DNA of 45,946 nt, taken from contig JAURZE010000004.1 in NCBI GenBank assembly GCA_030653545.1, forward strand, positions 1 to 45,946, given 5' to 3'. Position numbers and translations under genes: made by a program. The first letter of the stretch is position 1, and every line of letters begins with the position of its first letter. Of this stretch, positions 15,950 through 24,065 are shown piece after piece. The DNA comes from Nitrospira sp. GTDB taxonomy: Bacteria > Nitrospirota > Nitrospiria > Nitrospirales > Nitrospiraceae. Below the pieces are notes generated by a model that was not told the DNA's origin, ran no database searches, and saw only the letters and a program-made list of their open reading frames with translations.

Positions 15950-16582
15950 ATGAACACGCAAGGACACAACCGGAGCCGACTCACGGCCGGTTCATTGGCG
16001 GCGCTACTGCTGGTATTAACGGCAATTCCAGGCTGTGAGTCTGCCGGGAAGACCGTGACGGATCATAAAGACACGGCTATTGGCGCCGGCGTCGGGGGCG
16101 CCGGCGGTGCCGTTATCGGAGGCCTTGCCGGGGGAACAAAAGGCGCCGTCATCGGCGGATTGTTAGGTGTCCTGGCCGGCGGCGCGGTCGGGAACTATGT
16201 CGAGCGGCAGGATAAGGATCGCGCAGCGGCCGCGGCCGCGACCGGGTATCAGGCTTCGCAGGGGAACGTCGTACGCCTGGAGAATGGTCAGGCGCAGCCC
16301 AGCACGGCGCGGGCCGGCGAGACCGTGAATCTGAGTTCGACGTATACGATTCTTACGCCGAACAACCAACCGATGACGATACAGGAGAGCCGGGAGGTGC
16401 GCCACGATGGGGCGATGGTCGCGAATCCGACAGTAAACACTCAACGAGCCAATGGGACATTTACCAGCACGGTGCCGATTATCCTGCCTTCCGATGCCCA
16501 GAAGGGAATCTATGACGTCACGACCACGGTTGCGATGGGCGACCGGACGGCAAGGTCAATGACGAGTTTCACCGTGCAATGA
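15950..16582 (+). CDS. Glycine-zipper lipoprotein
   Basis: A 210-residue product from ATG 15950, behind AAGGAGACC. The signal ends at AIPGCES, a lipobox. Residues 45-90 are a glycine zipper (GAGVGGAGGAVIGGLAGG, then GGLLGVLAGGAVGNYVE) of the YMGG/Rick_17kDa type, able to insert into or pack against membranes. The C-terminal 110 residues are beta-rich and Thr-rich (GETVNLSSTYTILTPNN, GIYDVTTTVAMGDRTA). It follows the M48 peptidase and is probably cotranscribed; both are envelope proteins. Its function is not known. Confidence 0.8.
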   Translation: MNTQGHNRSRLTAGSLAALLLVLTAIPGCESAGKTVTDHKDTAIGAGVGGAGGAVIGGLAGGTKGAVIGGLLGVLAGGAVGNYVERQDKDRAAAAAATGYQASQGNVVRLENGQAQPSTARAGETVNLSSTYTILTPNNQPMTIQESREVRHDGAMVANPTVNTQRANGTFTSTVPIILPSDAQKGIYDVTTTVAMGDRTARSMTSFTVQ

Positions 16583-16874
16583 GGCCGAGCCGTGAACGGA
16601 AAAACCAGGAGAACGGGAGCGGCAGCTTTGATGCGGCCAGCTTGTCAGATTCCCCCAGTCACGCCCACAAGAAACACGTGGCTCGCTCGGGCCGCCCTCA
16701 TAACCCGTCGCTTGGCCATTTGGGAGGATGCCGCCAGAGAGGTAACAGCCGTAATCGGGAGAAGAAACAGACCGGACCGAGAAGTCGGCCCGTCTTTAGA
16801 TAAGCGGCGGCAGTAGGTGTCGCACATTATCCTCATCAACAATCTTCGAGCATATGGAGTCGAAAGGAGATCTC

Positions 16875-17666
16875 ATGACACAGCCTATTCTCTGGAAAAT
16901 ATTAATGCTCACGGTGTGGCTCATCGGGGCTGTGCCCGTTTCTGATGCTTTTGCGGAAGTAAAAGAGGCTGATCCTCAGCTGCTTTCCGAGAACCGTGTG
17001 CTTCTCGGCACGGTAGAAGAAATCAGAAGCGACCAGGCCAAAATCAATACCGGTGAGGGACAGCCGCGGTATATCCCTATGAACGTGCGGAAGGATAAGG
17101 GATTGCCGGAGCTGAAAGTAGGGGATCTGATCGAAATCACAATCAACGATCAGAATCTGCTGGTCGATGTTCACAAAGCCGGTGAGGCCAGCCACCATCG
17201 TGTGGTTCGCGGGCGGCTCGCCGAACCGATGCCGACCGGACACGACAAGGCAGTGATTCGCACGACGGAGGGAAAAGAAGAGACTCACCTTATCCGGCCG
17301 GTTGCAAAAAGTAAGGTCGCGTCGATTCCCGTGGGGGCGGACGTCGTGTTTCTCATCGACGAGTTGGACAAGATCGTCGACGTGACGATGGGGAGCGTGG
17401 AATCAGTGCAACGGTCGGCGGACCTCGGGCAGCAGAAGTCGCCTCTCAAGGGGAATCTCGAACAGGTCACAGGCAAGATTCTGAAGCCCTTGAAGGGCAA
17501 TGTCATTGTCATTCAGACCGCGGACGGGAAAGAGCACTCTTACAAGGTGCGTTCGCTCGTTCAGCCAAGACTGGCGACGCTGTCCAAGGGCGATGCTGCA
17601 GTGCTTTTGCTGGACGCGGAAAACAAAGTCATAGATGTCGCGTTTCAGCCGGCTGTTACGAAGTAA
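16875..17666 (+). CDS. Secreted OB-like repeat protein
   Basis: A 263-residue product from ATG 16875, directly behind AAAGGAG; the frame's earlier ATG lacks this. After a signal peptide (to about VSDAFAEV) come three similar 60-70-residue beta units: LLGTVEEIRSDQAKINTGEG, VVRGRLAEPMPTGHDKAVIR and VTGKILKPLKGNVIVIQTAD, each ending in a D-hyd-hyd motif (LVDVH, IVDVT, VIDVA). This looks like small OB-like barrels. It is related to the four-unit protein at 30937 and the tail of the 40148 protein. Periplasmic; function unknown. The 292 bases before it show no supported gene. Confidence 0.75.
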   Translation: MTQPILWKILMLTVWLIGAVPVSDAFAEVKEADPQLLSENRVLLGTVEEIRSDQAKINTGEGQPRYIPMNVRKDKGLPELKVGDLIEITINDQNLLVDVHKAGEASHHRVVRGRLAEPMPTGHDKAVIRTTEGKEETHLIRPVAKSKVASIPVGADVVFLIDELDKIVDVTMGSVESVQRSADLGQQKSPLKGNLEQVTGKILKPLKGNVIVIQTADGKEHSYKVRSLVQPRLATLSKGDAAVLLLDAENKVIDVAFQPAVTK

Positions 17667-17673
17667 TCGCAGG

Positions 17674-17701
17674 CCGGCAACCGTCAGGCGTGTTTTGCCG
17701 G
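17674..17701 (+). terminator. Hairpin after the OB-repeat gene
   Basis: CCGGCAA (17674-17680) pairs with TTGCCGG (17695-17701), seven base pairs, eight bases after the stop codon. No T-tract follows, so it is a weak terminator candidate. Confidence 0.4.
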
Positions 17702-17717
17702 GTGAATAGCCAGGATG

Positions 17718-17760
17718 TGAGCAATAGTGAACAGATTGTGGGCTGTCTATTTCGGTAAAT
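17718..17760 (+). promoter_or_regulatory. Class II Crp/Fnr-type promoter of the 17811 lipoprotein
   Basis: TGAGCAATAGTGAACA (17718-17733) is followed at the standard offset by GTAAAT (17755-17760). Transcription should start near 17767, leaving a 44-base leader that contains a small hairpin. Confidence 0.7.
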
Positions 17761-17773
17761 TTGCAAGAACTTG

Positions 17774-17790
17774 CACATGCGTCGCATGTG
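17774..17790 (+). promoter_or_regulatory. Leader hairpin before the 17811 gene
   Basis: CACATGC and GCATGTG pair around GTC within the predicted 44-base leader, about ten bases before the GGAGG ribosome-binding site. It might affect transcript stability or translation. Confidence 0.45.
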
Positions 17791-17810
17791 TCTACCCACA
17801 GGAGGAAACC

Positions 17811-18164
17811 ATGAGATATTCCGCTATGGCGATGTTGGTGTTAGTCATGGGAGTCGGCGCCGGCTGCTCCATCACCGATACCGCGAGTGATATGCGCGGT
17901 ATCAAAGGTATTGATGGCGACAAGCTGACGCACATCAACACGCGCAACTATGCGATTAACCTATTCATGAGCAAACCGATCGTCGGAGACGCCACGCTCA
18001 ACGCCACGGTCCAGAGCTTCGCCGATGAGGCCAAAAAAGCCGGGGCCACGAAGGTCCGGATCGTCCAATCGGACACGTCGGTCATGTGGTATCTCATTCC
18101 GGTTTTAGGGTTCGTTTTCACCCCGGTGTATACAAACGTAGCGGGAGATGCGCTGCTGCCATAG
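17811..18164 (+). CDS. Small lipoprotein of unknown function
   Basis: A 117-residue product from ATG 17811 behind GGAGGAAACC; the longer frame crosses the promoter. The lipobox is VGAGCSIT. The mature part has ITDTASDMRGIKGIDGDKLT, then a helix QSFADEAKKAGATKVRIVQS and a C-terminal hydrophobic stretch WYLIPVLGFVFTPVYTNVAG. The ADEAKKAGATKVRI segment resembles other small bacterial lipoproteins of unknown role. It has a dedicated class II promoter and no close partner downstream. Confidence 0.7.
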   Translation: MRYSAMAMLVLVMGVGAGCSITDTASDMRGIKGIDGDKLTHINTRNYAINLFMSKPIVGDATLNATVQSFADEAKKAGATKVRIVQSDTSVMWYLIPVLGFVFTPVYTNVAGDALLP

Positions 18165-18330
18165 GAGATGCCATCGCACGGGGGTTCCGGTTTCATGAAG
18201 ACCCAATAGGGGCTGGTGATTTGCCAGGACCCTGGTCCACGTGGGGCGCGGCGGGGTGATCGAGTTTAAAAGCGATTTGGTGAACCCGGTGGCTTTGCTG
18301 CAGCGTCCAGCACCAGTGGAGGTCAGCGCG

Positions 18331-19485
18331 ATGAGCCGAGGTCAGTCAAACCAGTGTGTGGTGGAACGGAGCGTTGGATCGCAGTCGACGGCGTCCGCTC
18401 CACTTCTTCCAGTGACCCATGTCCAGTCATTCCATGTGGAATACATGGAGGTGGCGCGGTTACAGACACGTCTAAGCGCTTCGCCATCCGGCTTCCTGGC
18501 GGTCGTCCATCATGGCCGAACTTCAGGGAGTCCCTGCGGCACGGGTGTCCTTCCGGTTGTCTCTCTCGATCTGCCGCAATTGAGCGACCCGCCATTAGCC
18601 GAGGTGTGGACCAGCCCTCTGCCGGTGACCTATCACCAGGCCGAGGGAATCCACTGCGCCATGAATGACGAGGTGCTCTTTGGCGCGCTGCAGGTGGTAG
18701 AGCTCCCGGGAGCGTTGCTGGATACGGTGACCTACCGCGCGTATCGACAGCTGCTTATGCAGGCACGTGCTCTGGGGTATCCACATCTGCTACGGGTGTG
18801 GAACTATTTTCCTTCTATCAATAGCGAGTCCGACGGGCTGGAGCGGTATCAGCGCTTTTGCGCGGGCCGGTACCAGGCGTTGGCCGAGGGGCTTGAGGGA
18901 TTTCCTCGAACCTTGCCTGCCGGGACCGCCGTCGGGACGCTGTCCGGTCCGCTGACCATCTATTTTCTGGCGGCGAAGCAGCCTGGCGCGCATATAGAAA
19001 ATCCTCGGCAGGTGAGCGCGTACGAGTATCCGCCTGTCTATGGTCTCCGCAGTCCGTCGTTCGCACGAGCCACTCTTCAGCCGTCTTTTTCAGGAGCGCA
19101 ACTGCTCATCGCCGGTACGGCGAGTATCGTCGGTCATGCGAGTGAGCATGTCGGCGCGCCTCACCAACAGACCCTGGAAATACTGCACAACCTCAATGTG
19201 TTGCTCGTACGGACTGAACAACTCCTTGGCATTGATCGCGGGCAGTGGTTTGGGCGGGCGCTCTTCAAAGTCTATATTCGGCATCCGGAACATGCGGTGA
19301 CGATTCGGGACATGCTGACGGCGTTGTTGCCGTCCCATGCGCAGGTGCTCTACCTGCAGGGAGAGATGTGCCGAAGCGAGTTATTAGTGGAGATCGAGGC
19401 CGTGTTGACTCAAGAGCAGAGGGCCGGAGTGAGCCATCGGGGGCTTGCCGGCTCAAGTGGGTTCTCCGCAGCCGGTAGGATTTGA
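18331..19485 (+). CDS. Chorismatase-like enzyme (FkbO/Hyg5/XanB2 family)
   Basis: A 384-residue protein started at ATG 18331, behind GGAGG at eight bases. Family signatures are LLRVWNYFPSIN, GLERYQRFCAGRYQALAEG, LPAGTAVGT and SPSFARATL, typical of chorismatases and the related XanB2 hydroxybenzoate synthases, which convert chorismate to dihydroxycyclohexadienoate or 3-/4-hydroxybenzoate. The C-terminal half has a YjgF-like trimer fold (LLIAGTASIVGHASEHVG). It is two bases upstream of a methyltransferase and then a polysaccharide deacetylase gene, so the operon may make a modified aromatic or envelope compound. The precise product cannot be told from sequence alone. Confidence 0.8.
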   Translation: MSRGQSNQCVVERSVGSQSTASAPLLPVTHVQSFHVEYMEVARLQTRLSASPSGFLAVVHHGRTSGSPCGTGVLPVVSLDLPQLSDPPLAEVWTSPLPVTYHQAEGIHCAMNDEVLFGALQVVELPGALLDTVTYRAYRQLLMQARALGYPHLLRVWNYFPSINSESDGLERYQRFCAGRYQALAEGLEGFPRTLPAGTAVGTLSGPLTIYFLAAKQPGAHIENPRQVSAYEYPPVYGLRSPSFARATLQPSFSGAQLLIAGTASIVGHASEHVGAPHQQTLEILHNLNVLLVRTEQLLGIDRGQWFGRALFKVYIRHPEHAVTIRDMLTALLPSHAQVLYLQGEMCRSELLVEIEAVLTQEQRAGVSHRGLAGSSGFSAAGRI

Positions 19486-19487
19486 AT

Positions 19488-20381
19488 ATGAGCCGGATCG
19501 CGTCACCAGCGCGTGAGTCCTGTCGCGAGGAGACGGCAGACGTCGTTCATGCTCCGCCGCCGGCCAAGGCGGCGCAAGTCAGGGCGTGCTCGGACATTGC
19601 CGCTCGCAACCAGGGTTTCTACGACGCACTCTGGTCTGCAAGCTCTGTGACCCTCCCGCAGCGATTTAATACCTGGCCGCTGCTTTCCGCGCTCGCCGCC
19701 TCGGCTCCGGCGCGACTCGAAATCGGCCCAGGCTTGAGGCCAAGACTGCCGATTGCGGGGACATCCTTCGTCGATATCAGCCAGCCGGCTCTCTCCCGGC
19801 TGAAGGCGCACGGCGGTCTCACGATGCTCGGTGACGTGACTGCGCTGCCATTCCCTGACCGCAGCTTCGATTTGCTGTGCGCCTTCGATATCGTCGAGCA
19901 CATTGAAGATGATCAGCAGGCGTTCTGCGAGCTCTCCCGTGTCGCGAAGGACGATGCGATCGTGGTTCTTTCCGTGCCGCTGCATCCCGCGTGCTGGAGC
20001 GCCTTCGACACGCTGGTGGGGCACGTTCGACGCTACGAGCCCGGCGAACTTCTCGCGATCCTCAGAACGCATTCCTTTTCGTTGGAGCAGAGCGCGGTGT
20101 TCGGTATGCAGCCCAGGAGCGGCTGGCTTCTCGACTTTGCGGTCTGGGGTCTGACGCACAAACCGGTGCAGGCGATGCGTTGGTACAACGGGCTGTTTCT
20201 GCCCCTCGGACTGTTCTTGCAGAGGCCTCTCGCCTGGTCGACCGGCCTGACCGACGTGACGAACGTCGACGAGATCCTGCTTGTCTGCCGGCGTGACCGT
20301 CGGCCTGCAGAGCAGAGTCCTGCAGTAGAGCGTATGCAGATGGTCCTGGAAGCGCCGGACATGATTGTGGAACCTCGATGA
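19488..20381 (+). CDS. SAM-dependent class I methyltransferase
   Basis: A 297-residue protein starting at ATG 19488 behind TAGGA; a TTG at 19482 overlapping the previous stop is an alternative. Motif I is RLEIGPGLRPRLP, followed by FVDIS (motif II region), DVTALPFPDRSFDLLCAFDI (motifs post-I/IV) and the tail HVRRYEPGELLAIL, as in Methyltransf_11 and quinone or small-molecule methyltransferases. It directly follows the chorismatase gene, so the substrate may be an aromatic acid or a lipid-linked derivative. The last 40 residues are Pro/Arg-rich. Confidence 0.83.
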   Translation: MSRIASPARESCREETADVVHAPPPAKAAQVRACSDIAARNQGFYDALWSASSVTLPQRFNTWPLLSALAASAPARLEIGPGLRPRLPIAGTSFVDISQPALSRLKAHGGLTMLGDVTALPFPDRSFDLLCAFDIVEHIEDDQQAFCELSRVAKDDAIVVLSVPLHPACWSAFDTLVGHVRRYEPGELLAILRTHSFSLEQSAVFGMQPRSGWLLDFAVWGLTHKPVQAMRWYNGLFLPLGLFLQRPLAWSTGLTDVTNVDEILLVCRRDRRPAEQSPAVERMQMVLEAPDMIVEPR

Positions 20382-20441
20382 TGCAAAAATGGGGGATTCT
20401 CACATCAGCAGCCGGTCGAAGTTGATGAGAGGCAAGCCTTG

Positions 20442-21425
20442 ATGGATACCGTGCAGGCGAAGGCGAACAACGGGGTAGACAGCGCGAAGGGTGAGATCTC
20501 TCAACAGGCAGGGAAGCTGGAGAGGCTCTACAAGTACGGTGCGTTGCCACAAACATCTCATGCACCGCGGACGTCCTTTCTTCGTCTACCGGCCGAACAT
20601 GCATCCATGACCCCGCGATGGCATTTCACCATTGATGTGGATTGGGTTCCGGGGTCGCAGTTCGGATTAGCAGGGTTGCTCGAGTTTTGTACTCGATGGC
20701 GGCTCAAGGCCACCATCTTTGTGGCGGGGCGGTTTGCGGAATCCTACCCGGATCTCATCAAGGACTGTGTGAGGCAAGGCCATGAACTTGGTACGCACGG
20801 GTGGGAACATGGCAGCCTTGAGGTCGATGAAGATTTCAGGTCGGCCACCTATCACCAGCAACGGAGATGGATCAGGCGCGCCACCGACGCGGTGGAACAG
20901 GCGTCAGGGGTTCGCCCGGTCGTGTTCCGCGCACCGAGTTTGTGGATCAGCGAAACCACGTTGTGTGCGCTGGAAGACGAAGGATACCGCTACGATTCAT
21001 CGGTCCCGGCCAGGCGGTTCGATTGCGGTTTCGGCCGGGTACATTATCTGAAGTATTTTCGCGCCCCGCGCGAGCCGTATCGCCCTTCGTCAACTCATCT
21101 GCGGCTGCCGGGGCACAGCTCGATCATCGAGGTGGCTCCCTCGGCACTCCTGTTTCCCTTGAACCTGGCCACGCTGAGGACGTTCGGTTTGCCGGTGCTG
21201 GCCTGGATGGTCCGCCGGATTGTCCGGGAGTCGCCGCGGGTGGTGTTTTATTGTCACCCCCACGAATTCGTGACGTCGCATCAGCAACGCTTCCCGCGCA
21301 ACATGTCCCCCTGGAACATGAAAGGCATGAGGCCGGAGAACTTCCTACTCCTCGACGGATTTGTCGGGTATATGCGGCAGCTCGGCTATTCGTCCGCTCT
21401 GTTTGCAGACTCGTTCGGCACCTGA
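20442..21425 (+). CDS. Polysaccharide deacetylase (NodB type)
   Basis: A 327-residue protein from ATG 20442, behind GAGAGG. The NodB domain begins around residue 60: FTIDVDWVPG supplies the catalytic and metal Asp, ATIFVAGRF and GHELGTHGWEHGSLEV the two metal His, and PVVFRAPSLW the conserved RAP motif. YCHPHEF gives the later His. Such enzymes deacetylate N-acetylglucosamine polymers or lipid-linked sugars. No signal peptide is obvious. It is third in the operon with the chorismatase and methyltransferase and is followed by a good terminator. Confidence 0.83.
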   Translation: MDTVQAKANNGVDSAKGEISQQAGKLERLYKYGALPQTSHAPRTSFLRLPAEHASMTPRWHFTIDVDWVPGSQFGLAGLLEFCTRWRLKATIFVAGRFAESYPDLIKDCVRQGHELGTHGWEHGSLEVDEDFRSATYHQQRRWIRRATDAVEQASGVRPVVFRAPSLWISETTLCALEDEGYRYDSSVPARRFDCGFGRVHYLKYFRAPREPYRPSSTHLRLPGHSSIIEVAPSALLFPLNLATLRTFGLPVLAWMVRRIVRESPRVVFYCHPHEFVTSHQQRFPRNMSPWNMKGMRPENFLLLDGFVGYMRQLGYSSALFADSFGT

Positions 21426-21491
21426 CGGACCACGAGATCTGCGTTCCTCGACGCATCCCTCTTGATCGACATCGTATTCAGTGTGCGCCGG

Positions 21492-21515
21492 CCGGAACAT
21501 GCCTGTCCGGTTTTT
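21492..21515 (+). terminator. Rho-independent terminator of the chorismatase operon
   Basis: CCGGA (21492-21496) pairs with TCCGG (21506-21510), followed directly by five T residues. It lies 67 bases after the deacetylase stop and just before the next promoter. Confidence 0.65.
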
Positions 21516-21529
21516 CCTTGAGTCAATTC

Positions 21530-21572
21530 TGAGCAATTGTGAACAGACTGCCCACAGCCTTCCCGCCATAAT
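21530..21572 (+). promoter_or_regulatory. Class II Crp/Fnr-type promoter of the 21641 gene
   Basis: TGAGCAATTGTGAACA (21530-21545) and CATAAT (21567-21572) at the standard offset. One of the best -10 matches in the set. Start near 21579, 62 bases before the zinc-ribbon gene. Confidence 0.75.
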
Positions 21573-21640
21573 TAACTATCTTTCTGAGGCTTACCCCCGC
21601 CGGCATTGCAGTCATTCTGGGCATAGAAGGAGGCAATATT

Positions 21641-21850
21641 ATGACTTGCCGAGTAGCCCGATCGTTTCACGATCGCAGCCAACAGGATCTGGTCGCTTGT
21701 TGCGAATGTGGCTCGCCGATTCTAAAAGTTCGCTCCGACTCACAATCCTTGGGCCCGCATCTATGCCCAATGTGTGCACAGCCCCTCGTTGCACGCGGAG
21801 CGGTGAATGAACGGGCGTTGACGCCCATACGTGATTGTGTTTCTGCCTGA
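21641..21850 (+). CDS. Small zinc-ribbon protein
   Basis: A 69-residue product from ATG 21641, behind AGAAGGAGG. It has VACCECGSPI and HLCPMCAQPL, two CxxC knuckles 24 residues apart that should bind zinc. The N-terminus is basic. Together with the small zinc ribbons at 1049, 14985 and 32944 it suggests a local group of similar proteins, two of which have class II promoters. The DUF3309 gene follows at 156 bases. Confidence 0.65.
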   Translation: MTCRVARSFHDRSQQDLVACCECGSPILKVRSDSQSLGPHLCPMCAQPLVARGAVNERALTPIRDCVSA

Positions 21851-22006
21851 TCATTCCACGGCACTAAGCGGTATGGGGTCTATATGATCGGATAGGAACA
21901 TCGCTGAGCGAGTCGGATGCAGGGGCTGAGCTGTAGTAGCAGCATCTTCTTTCTCGATGCGGAAGCATATTGTCGTATGCCGATGTCGTAAAACAGGAGA
22001 CATGAA

Positions 22007-22159
22007 ATGAGTACTATTTTGATTGTCGTGCTGGTGCTGATACTTGTCGGAGCGTTGCCCACGTGGCCGCATAGTGCCAATTGGGGATATGGTCCCAGCG
22101 GTGGATTGGGTCTCATCCTGCTGGTTCTCGTGATCCTCGCCTTGACCGGCCGTCTCTGA
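22007..22159 (+). CDS. DUF3309 membrane protein (copy 1)
   Basis: A 50-residue protein from ATG 22007, behind AGGAGACATGAA. It has two hydrophobic segments, MSTILIVVLVLILVGALPTW and GLILLVLVILALTGRL, joined by the diagnostic PTWPHSANWGYGPSGG loop. The family is a very small, widespread membrane protein of unknown function. Two further copies lie at 23754 and 35411, all with the WPHS-NWGY-PSGGLGL core. Possible cotranscription with the 22203 gene 43 bases on. Confidence 0.85.
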   Translation: MSTILIVVLVLILVGALPTWPHSANWGYGPSGGLGLILLVLVILALTGRL

Positions 22160-22202
22160 TTCCAGGCCCTAGTAAGAGCGCGGGCTCATGAAAGGATCGA
22201 CC

Positions 22203-22424
22203 ATGACAACAACAACGACGCTCGGTGTCGCCCTCATTCTGTTCGGCCTCGTGGTATTAGCCTACCAAGGCATTACGTACACGACTCAAAACAAGATCAT
22301 CGACATCGGGCCGCTCCAGGCCACGGTCGACAAGAAAGAGACGATTCCGCTTCCTCCCATTGCCGGAGGATTGGCGCTGGCCGGGGGAGTGGCCCTGCTG
22401 ATCATGGGTGCCAGAAAGGCTTAA
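22203..22424 (+). CDS. Small two-helix membrane protein (DUF3185-like)
   Basis: A 73-residue protein from ATG 22203, spaced six bases from AAGGA. Two hydrophobic segments (LGVALILFGLVVLAYQGITY and IAGGLALAGGVALLIMGARK) flank a soluble loop with IDIGPLQATVDKKETIPLPP. The layout resembles DUF3185/short membrane proteins seen beside DUF3309 genes. Function unknown. A hairpin at 22444-22463 follows. Confidence 0.7.
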   Translation: MTTTTTLGVALILFGLVVLAYQGITYTTQNKIIDIGPLQATVDKKETIPLPPIAGGLALAGGVALLIMGARKA

Positions 22425-22443
22425 TGTCGTTCTTGCATTGTCC

Positions 22444-22463
22444 GGTCAGAGGGGTGTCTGACC
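22444..22463 (+). terminator. Hairpin after the 22203 gene
   Basis: GGTCAGA and TCTGACC form a seven-bp stem with a six-base G-rich loop, 20 bases after the stop codon. There is no T-tract. Confidence 0.4.
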
Positions 22464-22509
22464 CCCACTGCGGCCATGTGACATGACTAAATAAGGAGTG
22501 CAGTTTGAG

Positions 22510-23676
22510 ATGACTCAATTATCGAACGTTGTCAGAAGAAGCTCTGTTGCCCTGTGTGCCTTTTTCAGTGGCGTGCGGAATGTGACAGTCGTGATGGCAT
22601 GTCTGCTGTGTCTGTTCTCCGGACGTGTATCGGATGTGGTGGCGGCAGACGATGCCTATATTGCCGGCTATGCTGCTGCCGTGCTCCACAACGAGTTCAA
22701 AGCACCCAAAGCATCCGTGTTGGTACAGCATGGCGTTGTGACAGTCGAGGCCGAATCGCTCGGGACCGTGGACCGGACCAAGGTCCAAGCCGCCTTGGAA
22801 GCCATTCCCGGTGTGACACGCGTGGAGATCCGCGAGGGGCCAGTGAGTGCTATAGCTCCCACGTCTCCATCCTCGCAGGTCATCAAGCCGGAACTTCCGA
22901 AGACCGAGTCGAAGTTTCTGCCCCACGGCCTGCTCTTCGCTCCGCTGCACGCCGATCCTCGGTGGCCGCATTTATCCGCCGGGTATCGTCATATCTCGGC
23001 CGGCACTGAGCCGAAAACCACCGGGGCTGCAAACTTCGGAGAAACGTTCGCGCTCTATCGGGATGCGGCTCCTTTGGACGGCCAATGGGACATCGCCATC
23101 CAGGCCGGCGTCTTCAGCATGTTCAATATGGACACCGCGTCGAAAGATCTGGTCAATGCGGATTATACGGTCGGTTTGCTCACCAGTTACCGGACCGGAG
23201 CCTTTTCCGGTTTCCTTCGCTTCCATCATCAAAGCTCGCATCTGGGGGATGAATTTATCCTCAACAGCCGGACTCCGGTGAACCGGCTGAATTTGAGCTT
23301 TGAGGAAGTGGATCTGAAGCTGTCCTATGAGCTGGCCTCCTGGCTGCGCGTGTATGGCGGCGGCGGCGTGCTGGTGGGGAAAGATCCGAAAACCCTCGGA
23401 ATCGGCACCAGCCAGTTCGGTGCTGAACTCACCAGTCCCTGGACGTTATTGAGCGGAAAAATTCGTCCGGTCGTGTATGCCGATTTTCAGGCCAATGAGC
23501 GAAGCAATTGGGCGGTCAGTCGCTCCCTGATGGCCGGACTGCAATTTGAAAATGCGCGCATCGGGGACCGTAAACTGCAAGTGCTGGTGGAGTACTTCAA
23601 AGGGCCATCGCCCAACGGCCAATTTTTTACGCAAAGCACTGACTGGCTGGGACTCGGCATCCATCTGTACTACTGA
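22510..23676 (+). CDS. BON-like plus DUF1207 outer-membrane protein
   Basis: A 388-residue protein from ATG 22510, spaced eleven bases from AAGGAG. After a signal peptide (to about VVAADD), residues 45-105 resemble a BON domain (YIAGYAAAVLHNEF, SVLVQHGVVTVEAESLG, ALEAIPGVTRVEI). The rest is DUF1207: FLPHGLLFAPLHADPRWPHL, FGETFALYRDAAP, FHHQSSHLGDEF and a C-terminal aromatic end LGIHLYY, as in outer-membrane beta-barrels. DUF1207 proteins are predicted barrels of unknown function; the added BON part could contact lipid or another envelope protein. The combination is unusual to me. Confidence 0.8.
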   Translation: MTQLSNVVRRSSVALCAFFSGVRNVTVVMACLLCLFSGRVSDVVAADDAYIAGYAAAVLHNEFKAPKASVLVQHGVVTVEAESLGTVDRTKVQAALEAIPGVTRVEIREGPVSAIAPTSPSSQVIKPELPKTESKFLPHGLLFAPLHADPRWPHLSAGYRHISAGTEPKTTGAANFGETFALYRDAAPLDGQWDIAIQAGVFSMFNMDTASKDLVNADYTVGLLTSYRTGAFSGFLRFHHQSSHLGDEFILNSRTPVNRLNLSFEEVDLKLSYELASWLRVYGGGGVLVGKDPKTLGIGTSQFGAELTSPWTLLSGKIRPVVYADFQANERSNWAVSRSLMAGLQFENARIGDRKLQVLVEYFKGPSPNGQFFTQSTDWLGLGIHLYY

Positions 23677-23753
23677 TCCGCCAAACACTGAACGTACGGA
23701 TGAACTCAGGTTGCCGGAAGAACCGGCGGGGAGTCGTGAAAGGCCCCGCGATC

Positions 23754-23927
23754 ATGCTTCGTACCATACTGATTGTCTTCTTGATTCTCCTTCTCTTCGG
23801 CGCCCTGCCGACCTGGCCGCACAGCGCCAACTGGGGCTATGGACCGAGCGGGGGACTTGGTCTCGTTTTCCTCATTGTGCTCGCTCTGGTGTTGACCGGC
23901 CGGCTGGGCGGACGACGACAGTCATAG
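23754..23927 (+). CDS. DUF3309 membrane protein (copy 2)
   Basis: A 57-residue copy starting at ATG 23754 (in-frame ATG at 23700 is possible but lies outside the family boundary). The core MLRTILIVFLILLLFGALPT, WPHSANWGYGPSGGLGLVF and a second hydrophobic segment ending LTGRLGGRRQS match copies 1 and 3, with a basic tail of its own. It lies 77 bases after the BON-DUF1207 gene, perhaps in one transcript. Confidence 0.82.
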   Translation: MLRTILIVFLILLLFGALPTWPHSANWGYGPSGGLGLVFLIVLALVLTGRLGGRRQS

Positions 23928-23938
23928 AAGTTCTCCGC

Positions 23939-23981
23939 TGTGCACTATTGCTCAGCGGGCTTCTTCCCCTTCAGTCACACT
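23939..23981 (+). promoter_or_regulatory. Class II Crp/Fnr-type promoter of the superoxide dismutase
   Basis: TGTGCACTATTGCTCA (23939-23954) and CACACT (23976-23981) at the standard offset. It shares TGTGCACTATTG with the site at 38346. Start near 23988, leader about 78 bases. Confidence 0.6.
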
Positions 23982-24065
23982 CTCTCATAACGTTGCTTCA
24001 AGTTCTGACGTAGGGCTTGGCAATGTCAGCGGTGTACCAGCAGGATCGGAAGAGGAGACACCACG

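Noticed and set aside
16592-16816. GTG-started plus-strand frame
   Set aside because: Composition is Arg/Pro-rich as in chance frames and no ribosome-binding site is seen.
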